NCBI GenBank assembly: GCA_009602735.1
Contig: WELA01009535.1
Coordinates: 707,901-728,167, forward strand
Source: Mesotaenium endlicherianum
Taxonomy: Eukaryota > Streptophyta > Zygnematophyceae > Zygnematales > Mesotaeniaceae
Direction of reading: 5' to 3'
DNA: 20,267 nucleotides
Below, in pieces: positions 19,044 through 20,267 of this stretch (position 1 is the first letter of the stretch; every line of letters begins with the position of its first letter). A program made the translations under genes and the position numbers. Under the pieces are notes generated by a model that worked only from the letters and a program-made list of their open reading frames with translations, was not told the origin of the DNA and did no database searches.

Positions 19044-20214
19044 TCTTCTCATCTCGAGATTGCAGGCATTTTTAGACTTCATTTTAATTTTCAATTGAAT
19101 TCACGTATTACTAATGGATGCAGTACAATGATACTTATTGACAGATCTGCAAACACTTTAATGCCATCATGCAAGCCCATTCATCATCTTTGAGAGCTTT
19201 GAGGCTTCTTCAATTAAGGTTACAGCTCAATCCTTGCAAGCTCATGTGCTAGACACGTCATATTTGAAACCAGGAAAGCACGTCACAAGTCCACGTCAGA
19301 GCATTGCATGTGTCGCAACAGATGCTATATCTTGATCACCAAGCTTTTCAAATATGTCACTAGAAAATAGGTTGCATACACATAGTGCACTATACATTGC
19401 CATTGAATAGAATAGCTCTCCTTTTGAGAACCAAATGTGCACCTTCTCTTTGACTTACTGGCTCAAATAAGTACAAGAATTTGGCAAGCTTCCTCCGCAT
19501 CACAAAACCATTTGCTCCATTGTTGGACTACGACGTGACTCCTCATAGCCTCGCCCAGACACCTCCTTGAAATGCCTCTCTTGACATCAATGTGCTAACG
19601 CCATCATCTTGAAATGCCACAGGTGCCGCCGATGCAGATTGGTTTGCCTTTGCTGGAGGTCTGTTGGCAACTCGAATGAGGCCCTCTTGAGCGACAGACA
19701 CAACAAGCTGCACCAATAGAAATTTACAAGATGGCACGCACGCAACCCGCCACAAGGCACAAACAAGGTATTCTTTCATAACATATTGAGTGCATAATAC
19801 ACGGGTGCGTGAAGAGGGAGGAGAGTAGAGCAAGACGGAGCGTGAGATGCCGTGTCAAGATTTGAACATCGAAACAATGTTCTTTGTTATGATCTGCTTT
19901 TGCAAAGTCCGTTGTCCGTTGAAGAGCACGCCTCGCAAGCATTGCTCTCAAGCAAATCACCTGATTTTATTTGGAGATAGTACAAGCGTAGGCGTCTACA
20001 GAAACAAAACATATCATTGTACATGCACTGTGCGGATGATAAAGATAACACTGTACTTGAACTCACATCTGCGTCTCTCATCAAGCAAACTTGCGAGCTG
20101 TGTAGTAGTGGGGACCACCAGCTTTAAGATGGCAGTCCAGGTTCCACATGTTCCAGAGTCATGGAATGGCTATGCCTTTTGCAGCAGACCCCTCAATATG
20201 AGGTACACACACAT

Positions 20215-20218
<4 letters not shown>

Positions 20219-20267
<49 letters not shown>
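20219..20267. repeat. (AG)n microsatellite at the window end
   Basis: Uninterrupted AG dinucleotides run to the last base, consistent with an assembly ending in a repeat. Confidence 0.95.

Larger units (their letters stand above)
18835..20267. other. AT-rich 3' stretch with weak minus-strand exon candidates
   Basis: No recognised gene. Minus-strand candidates: 19707 down to about 19543, after a good acceptor (TTGGTGCAG), reads LVVSVAQEGLIRVANR and ends at a stop; and 20097-20067, bounded by ACAG and a perfect GTGAGT donor, reads LASLLDERRR. They could belong to a gene extending past the window, but I cannot link them. Confidence 0.3.

Noticed and set aside
1..20267. CRISPR array, bacterial operon or insertion sequence
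   Set aside because: Spliceosomal introns and eukaryotic genes throughout; no regularly spaced repeats or transposase motifs were seen.

Overview
This is a nuclear genomic window from a eukaryote of the green lineage. All five recognisable housekeeping genes are split by spliceosomal introns, and the reconstructed V-ATPase proteolipid and Snu13 proteins read almost like land-plant sequences. A green alga or streptophyte is most likely. TGTAA motifs about 220-250 nt downstream of two stop codons (the chlorophyte poly(A) signal) lean weakly toward an alga, and a plant-style LRR fragment fits either. I cannot name the species. The window opens with a G run, ends inside an (AG)n microsatellite and carries one N inside a (CT)n tract, so it is probably a whole small contig or scaffold broken at simple repeats.

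Layout. At 198-2869 (+) lie the last exons of a starch/glycogen branching enzyme; its 5' part is off the window. At 4597-9837 (-) is a complete six-exon gene for a protein with two RRM domains, with introns full of TG/CG, CT and hexamer repeats. At 11038-11999 (+) is a complete three-exon V-ATPase subunit c gene (165 aa). At 13138-13751 (-) is a two-exon BolA-like gene (BOLA3 type, 115 aa, probably mitochondrial). At 14458-17091 (+) is a five-exon SNU13/NHP2L1 gene (128 aa). At 18319-18834 (-) is an LRR reading frame without a start codon. The last 1.4 kb holds only weak exon candidates.

Orientation alternates: branching enzyme and RRM gene converge, RRM gene and V-ATPase diverge, V-ATPase and BolA converge, BolA and SNU13 diverge from about 0.7 kb, and SNU13 and LRR converge. 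The genes share no pathway (starch metabolism, RNA binding, vacuolar proton pumping, Fe-S handling, spliceosome/snoRNP). I see a normal gene-dense chromosome segment and no new multi-gene system.

Most notable points: two introns that need GC-AG splicing (branching enzyme and BolA); simple repeats abutting splice sites; a hexamer repeat in an RRM-gene intron that would encode Arg-Ser dipeptides; a 41-bp tandem duplication carrying a 14-bp palindrome; and the compact divergent BolA/SNU13 promoter. All gene models were spliced by eye using reading phase and family knowledge; no alignment or transcript data were available.
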